A DNA stretch of 64,000 bases from Neckera pumila (lineage: Eukaryota; Streptophyta; Bryopsida; Hypnales; Neckeraceae). A model generated the notes under the pieces. The model saw nothing but the letters and a program-made list of their open reading frames with translations, was not told the DNA's origin and searched no databases. Made by a program: the position numbers and the translations under genes. The stretch lies in NCBI GenBank assembly GCA_963969595.1, contig OZ018410.1, forward strand, positions 21,500,913 through 21,564,912. The letters are read 5' to 3'. How positions within the stretch are numbered: the first letter of the stretch is position 1; every line of letters begins with the position of its first letter. This document shows positions 11,701 to 23,169 of this stretch, one piece after another.

Positions 11701-12046
11701 GATTTTAGGTTCAAATGTTAGCAGTTCTCCTCAGACTTAGAATAAATACGTATACAGACATCAGCCATGGGACCTGATGCGTTCCTTTCTTGTTAGGCAG
11801 ATTTGGGTTGATAGGTGTAGTACCAAGTATAACCAGGTTGATTTTGATATTAGAAAAGTGATTAATGCCATGTGGCTTTCCACTATTCATGCAGGGATGT
11901 CGGTGTGGATGATAATTAAAACTCAGATTAGAAATAGAGAGAAACTCACCTTAGTCCAACAAGCTTTCGAAGCTGAGTGGTGTCCACTCTTTTGTGGCTC
12001 ACCAGGGGGCATCTGGCATTTCAGATTGCCCCCACAATTGTTGTAA
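8732..12046 (+). pseudogene. LINE ORF2 fragment: reverse transcriptase plus C-terminal zinc finger
   Basis: A single reading frame runs from the 5' truncation to 12,046, interrupted by two amber codons at 9,158-9,160 and 11,738-11,740. It carries the LINE reverse transcriptase (about 9,180-10,000) with NYRPISLL, QIGFVRGRSIMDN, the first catalytic aspartate in LLDFEKAYDR and SVRQGCPLAP. The YADD-type box reads FADN (9,907-9,918): the second aspartate of the catalytic pair is asparagine, so polymerisation should be lost. Downstream follow the connection region (GVRYLGPLIG, GGLGLLDP) and a C-terminal zinc knuckle, CPMCGHHMETTAHLFWKC (near 11,560-11,615). The copy cannot encode an active enzyme. 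Confidence 0.93.
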
Positions 12047-12107
12047 TTCCTGTTTGTTTTTAATTGAGGGGGCCTTGAGCCCCCGTTTAGCCGTTTTTGG
12101 CTTTCAC
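8732..12107 (+). mobile_element. 5'-truncated L1-type LINE insertion
   Basis: Bounded by exact 16-bp target-site duplications. It starts inside ORF2: the first reverse-transcriptase-side residues are present, but the endonuclease domain and ORF1 are missing, the usual product of incomplete reverse transcription. The 3' untranslated region is only about 60 bases after the last stop (12,044-12,046). It ends without a poly(A) tail in two small stem-loops, GGGGGC-CTTGA-GCCCCC (near 12,068) and AGCC-GTTTTT-GGCT (near 12,090). Base composition is clearly richer in G+C than the flanks, and codon structure is well preserved, so the insertion may be fairly young. Confidence 0.93.
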
Positions 12108-12123
12108 AGAATAGTTTTGATTG
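12108..12123. repeat. LINE target-site duplication, right copy
   Basis: Exact repeat of 8,716-8,731 (AGAATAGTTTTGATTG), immediately after the LINE 3' stem-loops. Confidence 0.9.
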
Positions 12124-12369
12124 CAATATGACTTTGTACATGTGAATATTTACAATTTAAGACAAAAGCATTCAAGAAATTGCAAAATATAAAATACAGA
12201 TCTTTATGTATTTTAGATTTTTCAAAAAAATTAACACTTCTTAGAATTTTTTGGAGTAAATTATTAAAAACATAAGTATTTTACGGTCATATTTTGGTCA
12301 ATAGTATTTTCATGCAATTACTTCAATAGTTTATTGTACAATGGGGTACCAATCAAAATGACGTTTTTG

Positions 12370-13620
12370 AATTTGCTGTAAAAGAAATTTCAGTGCTATC
12401 AACTTTGACAACCTCCCAAGAGCTGAAAAGTTGGTATTTTACCATGAAATTTTTGTCACATCATCATCTTCATATTAATAACACGTGTACCAAAGTTCAA
12501 GGCCAAAAGTTTCACCAAAAAAAGATATTCAAAATCTACTAACAAGTGTAATTTTAAATAAAAAATCAATGCTGCCAACTTTGACATCGGACTCTCAAAG
12601 ATTGAATTTTTTTTTTGGCTATGAATTTTTTTTATGAGATCAATCAGATCATTTCTATCAAACTTAAGTATGTATTAAATTGTGCGGTCAAATAATCTAA
12701 ATTTTTTTGAAGTTTTTATTCTCAATGTGAAGGTAGTTGGGGTCTTTCATGAGAGGCATTTGCCAAGATATATTGATAACACGTATACCAAATTTCAAAT
12801 TCAAAAGATTTATGAAAAGAATGGTATTCAAAATTTATCAAAATGTGCAGTTGTAGGAATGGTTCTTTTGGCCCTTGGGATAGTCATTTTATGGGTAAAA
12901 TTTTACATGGATGTAAAAAATCATTCTCACAGTTACACATGTTGGTAGAATTAGAATATCTTTTTTTGTTTGAATGTTTTTAACTTGAAAATTGACACAC
13001 ATATTATCAACATAGAGATGACCTCATGAAAAAAAGTTTCATGGTATATTCTTTTTTTCTCAACCCTTGGGAAAGTGTCAAAGTTGGCAGTAGTGAAATT
13101 TTCTCACAACTACACATATTGGTAGATTTCAAATACCATTTTGTGCGTAAATACTTTGACCTTGAAATTTAGCATACATATTACTAATAAGAGATGATCT
13201 TGCCAAAAAAAAAATTCATGACAAATAAGCAGTTTTTCAGTCCTTTGGAGGGTGTCAAAGTTGGCAGTAGTGAAATAGTTTCTCACAACTACATATATTG
13301 GTAAACTTTGAATACCTTTTTTTTCATAAATCTTTTGAACTTGAAATTTGTCACACATGTTACTAATATAGAGCTAATATCACTAAAAAAAATTCATGGC
13401 AAAAAAGAATTCTAATCCATGAGAGTCTGTCAAAGTCGGCAATAATAAAAAAAAATTCACAAGTACATAGGTTGGTAGATTTTGAATATCTTTTTTTGGG
13501 TGAATCTTTTGGCTTTGGACTTTGATAGACGTGCTATTAATATAAAGATGATGTTGTAAAAAAAAATATATGGTAAAAGACCAATTTTTCAACTCTCGGG
13601 AGGCTGTCAAAGTCATAACA
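12370..13620. repeat. Satellite of about 175-bp units in two opposed arms
   Basis: Units contain GTCAAAGTTGGCAGTAGTGA, a 'cattcatg..aaaaa' block, an 'attaataNNNNGATGA' block and TTGGTAGATTTTGAATATC. In the right part TTGGTA recurs near 12,942, 13,119, 13,299 and 13,473, a period of about 175. The left part (12,370-12,870) has the same unit reverse-complemented (ATTAATAACACGTGTACCAA, ATATTGATAACACGTATACC), with the turn near 12,900. Reading frames on both strands are satellite shadows. Confidence 0.75.
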
Positions 13621-13849
13621 TTTAGTAGCCTTCAGAGAGGCTCCCTTTCCCTCTCTGGAGTTCTCATCCATTAAATTCATCCTTTCAGCATTAATGTAAG
13701 CTTTGGTACAGCGATAGTGGCAGTGCATTATAATATACTCTAGGACCAAACAAACAAATTAGCAAATATTTGTAGAGAAAGATGGTTTGCCAAAACCCCA
13801 AAGAATCCAATGACTAATACACTATTGCAATCTAACCATTTGTCATCAA

Positions 13850-14505
13850 TAACTTATAGTTTTGGATTTTCAAGTGTAAAGACAGCTCTTTATATACACA
13901 TGGGGTGGTAGGAGGTAGAACAATCTGTATAGGATAAATAAATTAGAATTTGTAGTTCCTCAAGCACTCATAGTTTAATCAAAAACAAAGAATTATATTA
14001 AAAGTAGAATTTCAGACCTCACTTAGGCATAGTTAGACAACTTTTTTCAAAAACTTTGAACTAAAAAGTGTTGGTGAATGAAGATAAGTATCACCTCCAA
14101 AAATCCATTTGGCATTTTGAATCTCCAATCAAAAGTTATGGACAATTTTGAGAGAGGATTTTTAAAAATGTTAAAGAAAATGTCCATTCCAACCCCTCTT
14201 TCAAATTTGTCCATAACTTTTAAGTGGAGATTCAAAATACCAAACAGATTTTTGGAGATGAAACTTATCTTCATTCAACAACAATTTTTAGTTCAAAGTT
14301 TTTGAGAAAATTTATCCTACTATGCTTAGATGAGGTGTGAATTTCTACTTCAAATACAATTCCTACTTTTGACTTAAATATTATGAGTGGTTGAGGCTTC
14401 ATTCATTCTAATTTACATATCCCACATGGGTTGTTTTTTTCCTCCTACCACCTCAAATGTGTATATATGTATATTCTCTTCTCACTTGAAAACTTAAATA
14501 TAATT
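13850..14505. repeat. Long imperfect palindrome (foldback)
   Basis: Two arms of roughly 320 bases mirror each other about a centre near 14,176. Outer arms: GGGGTGGTAGGAGG near 13,904 against CCTCCTACCACCTC near 14,440. Inner arms: AAAAATCCATTTGGCATTTT against AAAATACCAAACAGATTTTT. As a result almost the same 75-codon frame is read from either strand (14,047-14,274 minus, 14,078-14,305 plus). No obvious target duplication. A transcript could form a long hairpin. Confidence 0.8.
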
Positions 14506-14601
14506 GATTTTTTGTATGAATGCAAAAAAGGAAAACAACAATGAACCAAGCATTTAGTTTGCATTCATACAAAAACCAATTATATTTTGGGTTTTCAAAA
14601 T
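14496..14601. repeat. Secondary stem-loop beside the palindrome
   Basis: TATAATTGATTTTTTGTATG near 14,500 pairs with CATACAAAAACCAATTATA near 14,567, with a loop of about 40 bases. It abuts the end of the larger palindrome. Confidence 0.6.
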
Positions 14602-15292
14602 ATATAATGTATAGGTGTAGAATGCTAGTTTTTGTATATTTGGTTCAATAGATGTAGAGCGCTAATTTCCTTTTAATTTTTAATCTACCTTGTATAGTTG
14701 CGGCTAGTTGATGTACTGTAATTCTCTGACAAAATTGACGCATGTACTATTAGCTAATTGACGATGTGGAATAAACCACACCATTCCTTTGGGAGAAAGT
14801 AGTCCACCACTTTGCTACTGAATGTTATGGTTGGTAGCATTGAAATTTATTTCACTACAAATTTAAAAATGCCATTTTGATTGATATCCCACTATACCTA
14901 ATGAGACAAGGTTGACATTCTTTATCAAATATTTATTTAATTTGACAATAAAACTAAAAACACTCAACTAATACTTTGAAATATTACTTCTTTGAACATA
15001 CACAAAAATTAAAATTTTTTTGCAAGATTTTCAAATAATTTGGCATCCATTTTTAGGATTATTTTTTGGTAGTGACCACCAAGTATGACATTGTAGATTT
15101 AACCATATAAATCCAATAAGAATAAAATGATTCCAATGACAAAAGAATCTTGGAAATTTTGTCTTTTAAATCCGTTTACTGTTTACAAAGGAATTTGGTT
15201 ATGACAATTTTGAATTGCACAAATACTTTCAAGAAACACTCTAATAATCATAAAATACCATTAGTTGTGTGTTATTAAGGTGAACCAACCTA

Positions 15293-15404
15293 TTACCGCC
15301 TCCCTTTTCAATTCCATCCTCATGTACCTGTGGAATATATTTTAGAATGAAAATGTACACTACACTACATATACATAAGGGCGGAATTGAGAAGGGTGGT
15401 TATT
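15293..15404. mobile_element. Small inverted-repeat element
   Basis: TTACCGCCTCCCTTTTCAAT at the left mirrors ATTGAGAAGGGTGGTTA at the right, giving imperfect terminal inverted repeats of about 20 bases on an element of about 112 bases. The family is not recognised and the target duplication is unclear. Confidence 0.5.
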
Positions 15405-15826
15405 CAAAGATCCTTTTGTCTCTTGTGGATAGATGCTCATATTTTATTTTATAAACTTTGAAGAACATTGGAATATAGGCTCTGACTCATAGAGTATTGT
15501 CTATAAACAATTTTCTTGTGGTGTTGTCAAATTCTTAGGGCATCTCTAGAGAACTCTAGAATTTATCCCGCCAAAAAGACTTCTAAATTTTTACTGGTTA
15601 ATAAATAGAAATTGAATTTTCTATCATTGGAAACGCATTCCAAAAGGTATTTGAATAGGTACACAAAAATTCTAATTTAGGATAATGAAAATAAAACGTT
15701 TTCATTTATTGTTGACATAAAAACATGTTTCATTGAACATTATTGTTGACATAAAAAAATAGGTTGTCAATTGTAATGTCCACAAAAATGCGTTCCAAAA
15801 AATAGTGAAAACATCCTAAAAAACAT

Positions 15827-15841
15827 GGGTTTCTTATAGTG
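15827..15841. mobile_element. CACTA-type right terminus remnant
   Basis: GGGTTTCTTATAGTG is the reverse complement of CACTATAAGAAACCC, the terminus of the 2-kb CACTA-like element at 17,043. No matching left end was found upstream, so the element's extent is unknown. Confidence 0.5.
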
Positions 15842-16024
15842 TTTCAATGCATTTTGTATGCACTTTACAAACTTCATATGAATTAGTTACAAAATTTCAA
15901 AGTATTATCACATGGTGTAGCAAATTCTACACTAGGCTCTTTTAGGCTCTCATGTTTTGATTGTGACAGTCATCTTATATTGAAAACGTCTTGCCTAATT
16001 GATTGAACAACTTCTATTGCTTAA

Positions 16025-16946
16025 CCCCTAAAGTCCCATTGTCTCCTCGGGGGACATATTAGATTTCGGGCAGGTATCTACGGGCTCAATTTTTAGTGAA
16101 ACTTTTTGAAACTTTTCCATAAGATAGAAAAACTGATTAGCTTCATGGGAATATAATTTTTATTTCAATTGATGCCAGGGAGCAAAAGTTATACCACAAA
16201 AAGCCTCAAACTGAACTTAGCAGGTAGCACAAAATTTTTTGCAAAAAGTCAAAATAAATTTTAATTTTTTTTTCCACTGAAACTTTATATTTTTGTCTAC
16301 ATGTGAAGCTTTGATTCATTTTATTTGGACTAATAATGAGCAAGTTATGGACAATCTTGTTTTTTGGGCAATCTAAGCATCTTTTTAAAAAAATAACTTG
16401 TAGGATTCATTTCTGAATGCAATTTTCACAATTTTTTACAATTTCTTTTTTGAGAATGTTGTGTTTGCTTGCTAAAACAATCTCACCATTGGGATTATTG
16501 TATTTCAATCCCATCTAAGAGCTATTAACGATTTAGTTTTTTAAAGAATCTTGGACCTACTTCTACTTAACAATTTTTTGAAGAATGAAAATGAAGTGCT
16601 TTTTTTTAAAAAAAATTTGGTAGACTTTCAACTTACATCTTCAACAGAAAAAATTTTAAATTCAAAGTCTATAGTGCAAAAAATTTCCACAAATGGCGGT
16701 CAAAGTCATCTGAAATTGTTGGTCAGCGTTCCAAAAAACTTTCTTTTTCAACTTTGAATGCTAATATCTTCCAATCTATACGGTCAAACTTCATGAAATT
16801 TTTACCACGTGATCTTTGACAAGTAAAGTACAAGATCCTACAGTTAGATTCTAAAAAAAGTTTTTTTTTGTGTTCTTGGATGAATGTAGCCAAAATGGCA
16901 GTTTTGAGTGGTTTTTGACAGAAAAATGGCCTTAGGACTATAGGGG
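16025..16946. mobile_element. TTAA-flanked element, subfamily B, copy 3 (complete)
   Basis: A 922-base element flanked by TTAA at 16,021-16,024 and 16,947-16,950. It starts CCCCTAAAGTCCCATTG and ends GGCCTTAGGACTATAGGGG. It aligns end to end with the outer copy at 1,207 and lacks the nested insertion there, giving the uninterrupted target near 16,140. It contains only short frames and no transposase. Confidence 0.85.
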
Positions 16947-16950
16947 TTAA

Positions 16951-17042
16951 CCCCTTCGTACTTTGAAGTCCAAATTTTTGGATGATGAATAGAAGGATTC
17001 CAATGACTTTTGTGACCACATAAATTTTCATTCATCCACACC
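16951..17042. mobile_element. TTAA-flanked element start, subfamily C
   Basis: CCCCTTCGTACTTTGAAGTC begins directly at the TTAA shared with subfamily B copy 3. The next 90 bases resemble the start of the element at 53,074 (both have 'TTTTGGAYGATRAAYAGAAG' and 'TTCATTCATCCA'). The CACTA-like element begins inside it at 17,043. Its right end was not located. Confidence 0.5.
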
Positions 17043-17409
17043 CACTATAAGAAACCCGTGTTTTTTCTGATGTCCAACCAAAAACATAGTATGTCCAAGC
17101 TAGCATGATGCATCTAAGAAAACATTGAGATGTCTAATGGACAAAAGCCGCAAAATTGTAAATTTTTGTAGATGTTGTGAAAAACAGAAGAAAATTATTG
17201 TCACAACAGTTGGATGTACTATGAACCATCATATTTTTGAAGACATTATTGTAGACATATTTATGTTTTAAAAAGCGTCCCAGAAAACAGTCATGGCCAC
17301 GTCAGCATCCTTGGTCCATTTTAACTCCAGGTAAGTCAGTGGAATTTACTACAATCTGGGGTAAAATAATTGCTCTAGATGAAAAAGAAAAAAGGACAGG
17401 CTAGTAGAA

Positions 17410-17555
17410 AAAAAACCTGACATAGCACCTGACATTTCAGGTGACATAGAAATTCAGTGACGTGGACACCAAAAAATTTGATGTGGCACCTGACGCGTCA
17501 GGTGACATGGAAATTTAGTGGCGTGGACACCAAAAAGCTGACGTGGCATGACACG
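17410..17555. repeat. About 60-bp tandem repeat inside the CACTA-like element
   Basis: Two and a half copies of a unit with CTGACRYNTCAGGTGACAT followed by GYGACGTGGACACCAAAAA. The CTGACGCGTCAG core is itself palindromic. Confidence 0.75.
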
Positions 17556-18289
17556 TCAGCATAGGGGGTCCGCCTGCATCACGTTCATGTAGACATCATC
17601 TAGGACGTACAGATGCTTTTGCAGACATTACTTTTGGCAGCATTATCAGAAGCTTCCTGTGACTGGGACGTCCTAGCACATGTTGTATAGTGTGTAATTC
17701 CTTACATTTTACCGGACATCATATCATGTTGGAGTGCTTTGACGCACGTCAGGCACTGTCTTCGTAGACATCCAAATTGATGTCCACATGTTCATACTTC
17801 ATACAGACGTCAATGGACATGACAATGCCATCTCCAACATTTGAATGTCTTCTTTTTGCGCTTGCTCTTCATTGGAGACGTGCCCTTCCCTACATTGGAG
17901 TCATGGACGTCAATGTTAATATTTGCAAACATCTTCACAGATATCCATTGAACTTAGATATTACCTTTAGTAATGTTTGCAAGAATATGAGCATGCCTTA
18001 CTTTGCGTTCATGTGTAAGTCCTTTATTGTAGTGCACAAAGGCTATAACCATATTGCACATAAATTCATGAGTACAGATGTCTTTGCACAAATGTTGTGA
18101 ACAATACCAACATGTCTGTTGGGACATCTTGCATGTCCTCTACAACATCTCCATGCAACTTCTATTTGTAATATAATTTATGTGTTTTATATATCCCATA
18201 TGGTTTGTCTTACCTCTTGGTACCCCACTTGTATAAAGGACTCGTCTTATTTTCTCTATTTACATCATAATAAATGTTTTTTAAAGCCA

Positions 18290-18460
18290 TGTGATGTATT
18301 TGTCAAATATGGTGTATTATATATGGCGTATTGTATATAATGTATTGTATATGATATATGGTGTATAGTGTATGTTGTACTATGTATGGGATGTTGTGTA
18401 TAATATGCTATATTGGATATTATAAAATGTATATGTGTATTGTGAACGACATGTGTCACT
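18290..18460. repeat. Low-complexity TATATGGTGTAT tract
   Basis: Irregular repetition of 'gtattgtatatgatatatggtgtat' words, truncated here to describe the pattern only, inside the CACTA-like element. The minus-strand frame across it is low complexity and not a gene. Confidence 0.6.
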
Positions 18461-19069
18461 CTCTATATTAACATCATATTAAACAATGCATTTAATCATC
18501 TGAACATTAGAAATGACATGATTTTGTTCATTTAAATCATACTGGACATTTCAAAAGGTGTTCTTGTTTGGAATACGGACGTCTAAAATGACGTCGCAAA
18601 ACATTTGGACGTTTAAGTTCACATTGCAAGAATGTCTAAGTTGACGTCTCAAAAAACATTTGGAAGTCTAATTTGATGTTCAAAAAATGTCTCAAAAAGC
18701 ATTTGGACAGCATAAAATTATGCTGATTAGGCCTGCCACATCATCCTTGGTGGATGCCACATCACTTTTCCCGCGGACATGTCATCTGCCACACCATTTG
18801 CCATGTCACCAACAACTCGGATGAAAAATGCACATGTGGCCTCCGTCGCTGACATGGCACTATCATGGCTGAATTTCAACAACCTTTGGATCCATGTTCC
18901 CTCTGATGTTTGATCCTTGACAAGGACATGTTATTTGAGATTTTTGATGTTTTTTGTGTATATGCCATGACGCAAAAAAATGACATCTACATTGACACAA
19001 TCGAACACCACAAGGGACGCACTCATGTCAAAATTGCATGTCTGCAAAAGACACGGGTTTCTTATAATG

Positions 19070-20929
19070 CACCAATCGTCTTGACTTTTAAAAAAACACT
19101 ATTTGTAGTGACCCGCTTATTCTTAATGTTCAAGTCTTTCTTACTAAAAGTTTCTATTGCACCCAATTGTGTTGGTGTCTTATATTTAAGTTGACAAGAT
19201 ATGGAGACCCTTGTGGAGAGAGGTCTTGATTCAACAGTAGTTGGTGACGGATGAGACCATAGTGTTGGTGGTTACTTATATTTAGGTGTTTGAATTTGCT
19301 TATCCGCATGTTGCATTTTCAAATTGAATGGATGGAAAGTGGAGGCTACAACTTGTTTATTTATGAGAGATTTAGGTGGGTTTTAGTGGAAATGTTTTGA
19401 ATTAGCATGGGAGCCATGAAATTAGTCATAGATACTATCTTTTCACAAAATTGTAGGCTTCTTGCAATCAAATGCATTGTTGAAAATCTGATTTTGGAAA
19501 TCTCTTTGAAAAACACCGTTCTATTTTCAATTTGAATTGTAATAGTAATGACTCATAACATATACTATTGAAAAATTTTGCATATAATTTTTTATTTATG
19601 GACTAAATATTAAAATTCAAACCATTTGCCACATAGACTATGTGCTATGTAAGCCTTTTCAAGTTCATGATTTTCAGGATTGTTGTAAATAGTTGTAGTC
19701 GCTTGACAACAAGGGTGGTTGCATATAACTTGGCTTGAATAACCCACCTAAGACCCCTACCCCTTCTTGACATGCCAAAATTCTCAAATGTCTATTTAGG
19801 AGACAATTGTCCTATAAATTGAAGAACAATATTGGTTCACTGGGTATAATTAAGGTTTAGCTCAAAAGTCCTTCTAATTAAATCTTAAACCTTATGAACT
19901 AATATTTTTCCTTCTGCGAGGGACAATTGATTGCTTTAAGTAGCCATCTCACTTCACCCATCCAAATCCAATCAAATAGCCAATAGATCATTTGATCCCT
20001 TTCAACAATGTTTGAGTCTTCTATGCTAGGATTTGTTTTGAAATTGCATAGTCTAACTTACAAAGTTATGAAACTAATAGAAGTATGTTTTTAACTAGTT
20101 CATGAGGTCACACCTGACTAGTTATCTTTGGCAATTTCCTGAATTCCCAATAATCTGCCACTATTGCTACCTTTTGAAAGCCTATGAGTTTGTTTTTTCA
20201 CTACTAGGGCATTGAAGCCTTGTAGGGCTAGAAGCTAGAAGCTCTTTCACAACTAGGGCATTGAAGGATTATAGGGCGTTGAAGGGTTATAGAAGCTCTT
20301 TCTAAACTCTCAAGTGACAATAAATGATAAGATAATTCAATTCCAAGAAGTATGGTCAAATACTTATTTGAACAATTTTAGATGAAATGCTTTGAAATCT
20401 AAAGTATATATATTGTTGCTTTGTTATTTATTTATTTATTTTATTTTCTTGCATTTTCTTTGAAATAATTTTTTTTTGAAGTTTGGATGGATAATTTGCC
20501 TAAAATTGTTACTCTTTGAATTGGATTTTCAGTAAAATGACAAACTCATCTATATATAACTAACTAGTAGCTCTTTTGTAGAATGGATCAATTGTTCCTA
20601 ATAGAAGGACATAACAAAACATATTGCCTTTGTCAAGAACTAAAGATACAATAAACTAGGAATTTCATTTTATAGAAAATGTCTTTTTATGTTATAAAAC
20701 TTTAACACCTTAAGGACCACACTTTCAAATTTCAAATAAAAACTAATTACAAACATGTCCAAGATCACAAAGTCTTGATTTTTGCATCCAATTAAAGTTT
20801 TTGCAATTTCATTACAAAATGTAGTCTCGCATTTGTCTCTTCAAAAAGTATATATGATGGGTATGATGGGACAATTTGACTAATTGCCGTTGACAATTGT
20901 TATTAGTAACCACCATAGATGTGCATACC
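19070..20929. other. Gene-free stretch
   Basis: Nothing gene-like is seen. A short cluster of AGGGCATTGAAG / AGGGCGTTGAAG words with AGAAGCTCTTTC repeats lies at 20,205-20,310. Otherwise the sequence is AT-rich and apparently unique. Confidence 0.4.
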
Positions 20930-20933
20930 TTAA

Positions 20934-21855
20934 CCCCTAAAGTTTTATGACTATGTAATCACCAAAAACGCTCCAAAACTGCCATTTCTAATACAACTAC
21001 CAAATTTTTGGAAAAAAACAATTTTTAACACATGTAACCGTAGGATCTTGTAGTATGATATTTTGAAAATATATTGTAAAAATTTCAAAAAATTCCACCG
21101 TGTGGATCATAAGATATAAGCATTCAAAGGCTTGAAAACCATTTTTTCAATCCTGCGAAAAATCGGGCAGCTGCACTTTGCAAGCTCACTTTTCAATGAA
21201 AAAATGCTGATAAAGGTGGTGCTTCTTTGAATTCAGTTTCCTAAACAAGTTGTCTATATGCTTGAAAAACTTTACATCATTTGGAATTGTACAACATATA
21301 GGAAAAAAATAGTAAGTAGAAAGAAGTAGAAAATGATTCAAAATACTAAATTGTTAAAAATTGAATCATGGAATTCAAAAATGCCAATCCCAATGGTTGT
21401 AATGTTGTAATAATCAATCTACATCCTAGGATTTTATTTTTTTCCAAAAATATTGAAAATTGAGTTAAATAAACAACTTTAAAGTTTTTCTTAGAGTAGA
21501 CAATCCATAACTGCCCGCAAACCAAAAACTCTCATAACTTTTGACTCATTGATTGAAATGGAATGACTCAAAGCTTTTTAAGTATATATAAACTTAGAGA
21601 ACCAATTTCAAAAAAATAATTCCGGAAAAAATGGTTCTTTTTATCTACCCAAATTGTCCAGTTACGAAAAAAATAACATATTAGGTCACACCTTTTGACT
21701 TGTATTTTGAAATCTCATGAAACTTGGTACACATGAAGATATTCCTTGTTCCCACCTTGTATTAAAATTTCAGCCGCAAATATGGATATCTCTAGTCGCA
21801 CGTACTTGCCCAAAATTTCTATACGGCCAAAAAACACATGTTGGTCCTTTAGGGG
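20934..21855. mobile_element. TTAA-flanked element, subfamily A, copy 2 (complete)
   Basis: A 922-base element flanked by TTAA (20,930-20,933 and 21,856-21,859). It begins CCCCTAAAGTTTTATGACT and ends TTGGTCCTTTAGGGG. It is collinear with the copy at 34,385-35,307 (both open with CACCAAAAA, then CCAAAACTGCCATTTCTAAT) and with 1-772. Subfamilies A and B share the terminal 9-10 bases and an internal block (AGGATCTT.. AAATTTCAGAATTTT..). No intact frame. Confidence 0.85.
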
Positions 21856-21859
21856 TTAA

Positions 21860-23165
21860 AAGAAAATCTTGGTTACACTTCCTAGTCTTGTTACCTTCTT
21901 GAAGTACATCATACACACTAAATAGTGAAATTAGGTTACCCAACACTAATTTCTTGACATTTGGCACTATGTAAATATTTACTATTACTATAAAAAAATG
22001 CACTACTTTTGAATTAAATATTGTTGTAATTGGGACTGATGAACCTCTATGTGTACAAATGGAAATATCTCTAGAAACATTTCTTGATTTTGATGGCTTG
22101 TAAAGTAACTTTCTTAGAATAAGGCAACCTAATTTTTCAAACAACCTAATTTCACTACTTAGTATAGTTTTTTTGAAATTGTCTTGTCCTAACATTGATC
22201 TTCAACTTTGCGTTAGGCGCAACACATAACATTGTTAATTAGCCTGAAGCATTCCCCCTTGAATAGGGAAAATGCCTTCTAGATGCCTACAGAAGAATTT
22301 GGTTATAACTTGTAGAGAATGCACCACATGCAAAGTTATAACTTCCAAGCCTTCCAAGTTGGAACGCTTATTTCATTAGATGAGTAGAAAGTTGTAAGAG
22401 AGCCATTGGCTAGTTGGGAAGTTGCTATGTTGGATGGCTCCCAATTCCCATGGAAGCAAAAAGGACCCCTATGGCATTGATTAATCCTTAAAGGACGGAT
22501 TAATGACCGTGGAAGTCATCCCTTTTGCTATAGTGAGAATCATCTTTTAAAAAAAATTCCAAAAGCACTTATAGGAAGTCAAACTACTGTAGAAGACCTC
22601 TCCTTTTCACACAAAGATGAATAGCCCCAAGCATGCCAATTCCGAAGATGAATAGTTGCACTTCTAACCTCAAAAAAAGATTCCTTGTCATCCATCAGAG
22701 ACAAAATGTCCATGTAGTTTATGGATTAACAATGTTATGCATGAAGCAATCAAACATTTTGGCTTCAAGTCACTTGTTTGAGTCATTTTGAAGAAAATTC
22801 AAGCATGCATTCACATGGCACTTTTAAGGGCATCTTCAAGTCTCAATTTCAGAAATTCTCCGAAACCAAAAATTATCTCCAACGAGTATTTATTTTATTT
22901 TATTTTATGATTTTCCTACTCCAAAAGAACCTCCAATTATAAGCTTAATTGTATACATGCAAATCAATTTGAAAAGGGACAGCTTTATGGAAGTTCACAT
23001 CGCAAGTATTTTCTATTGTGGTCCCAATCGTACCAACCTTTCTAACCCTTCACCTTCTTCAAGGCTGTGCAAGATTTTCTCCTGCTCCTAAAGTGTATGT
23101 ACGATTTGACTGCAAGTCCCCATGCCAGAGAAAAGACTTCTGTATGATGCAAAGCCCGAGTCTAA
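21860..23165. other. Gene-free stretch with a candidate TTAA element start
   Basis: At 22,481-22,484 TTAA is followed by TCCTTAAAGGACGGATTAAT, and the next 100 bases resemble the sequence that starts with TTAA-CCCTAGCAGG at 63,901 (both have CCRTGGAAGTCATC and later RAAGTCAAACTA / GAGGTCAAACTA). A right end was not found. The rest shows no gene. Confidence 0.4.
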
Positions 23166-23169
23166 GCTA

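Larger units (their letters stand above)
14602..16020. other. Gene-free stretch with element remnants
   Basis: AT-rich sequence without a credible gene. It holds a 112-base inverted repeat (15,293-15,404), a CACTA-type right terminus (15,827-15,841) and a short direct duplication of ATTGTTGACATAAAA (near 15,709 and 15,743). Confidence 0.4.
17043..19069. mobile_element. Non-autonomous CACTA-like element, about 2 kb
   Basis: Left end CACTATAAGAAACCCGTG; right end CACGGGTTTCTTATAATG (19,052-19,069), its reverse complement apart from one base in the last five. Both subterminal regions are rich in short motifs of the GACATC/GACGTC/GGACGT type (17,060-17,300 and 18,560-18,720), as expected for transposase-binding subterminal repeats in CACTA (CMC) elements. 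An internal direct repeat of about 60 bases (CACCTGAC..CAGGTGACAT..GGACACCAAAAA) lies at 17,410-17,555. No transposase frame is seen. A 3-bp target duplication is not clear (ACC against CAC). Confidence 0.75.

Noticed and set aside
14047..14305. Two 75-codon proteins of nearly the same sequence on opposite strands
   Set aside because: They arise from the palindrome, not from duplicated genes.
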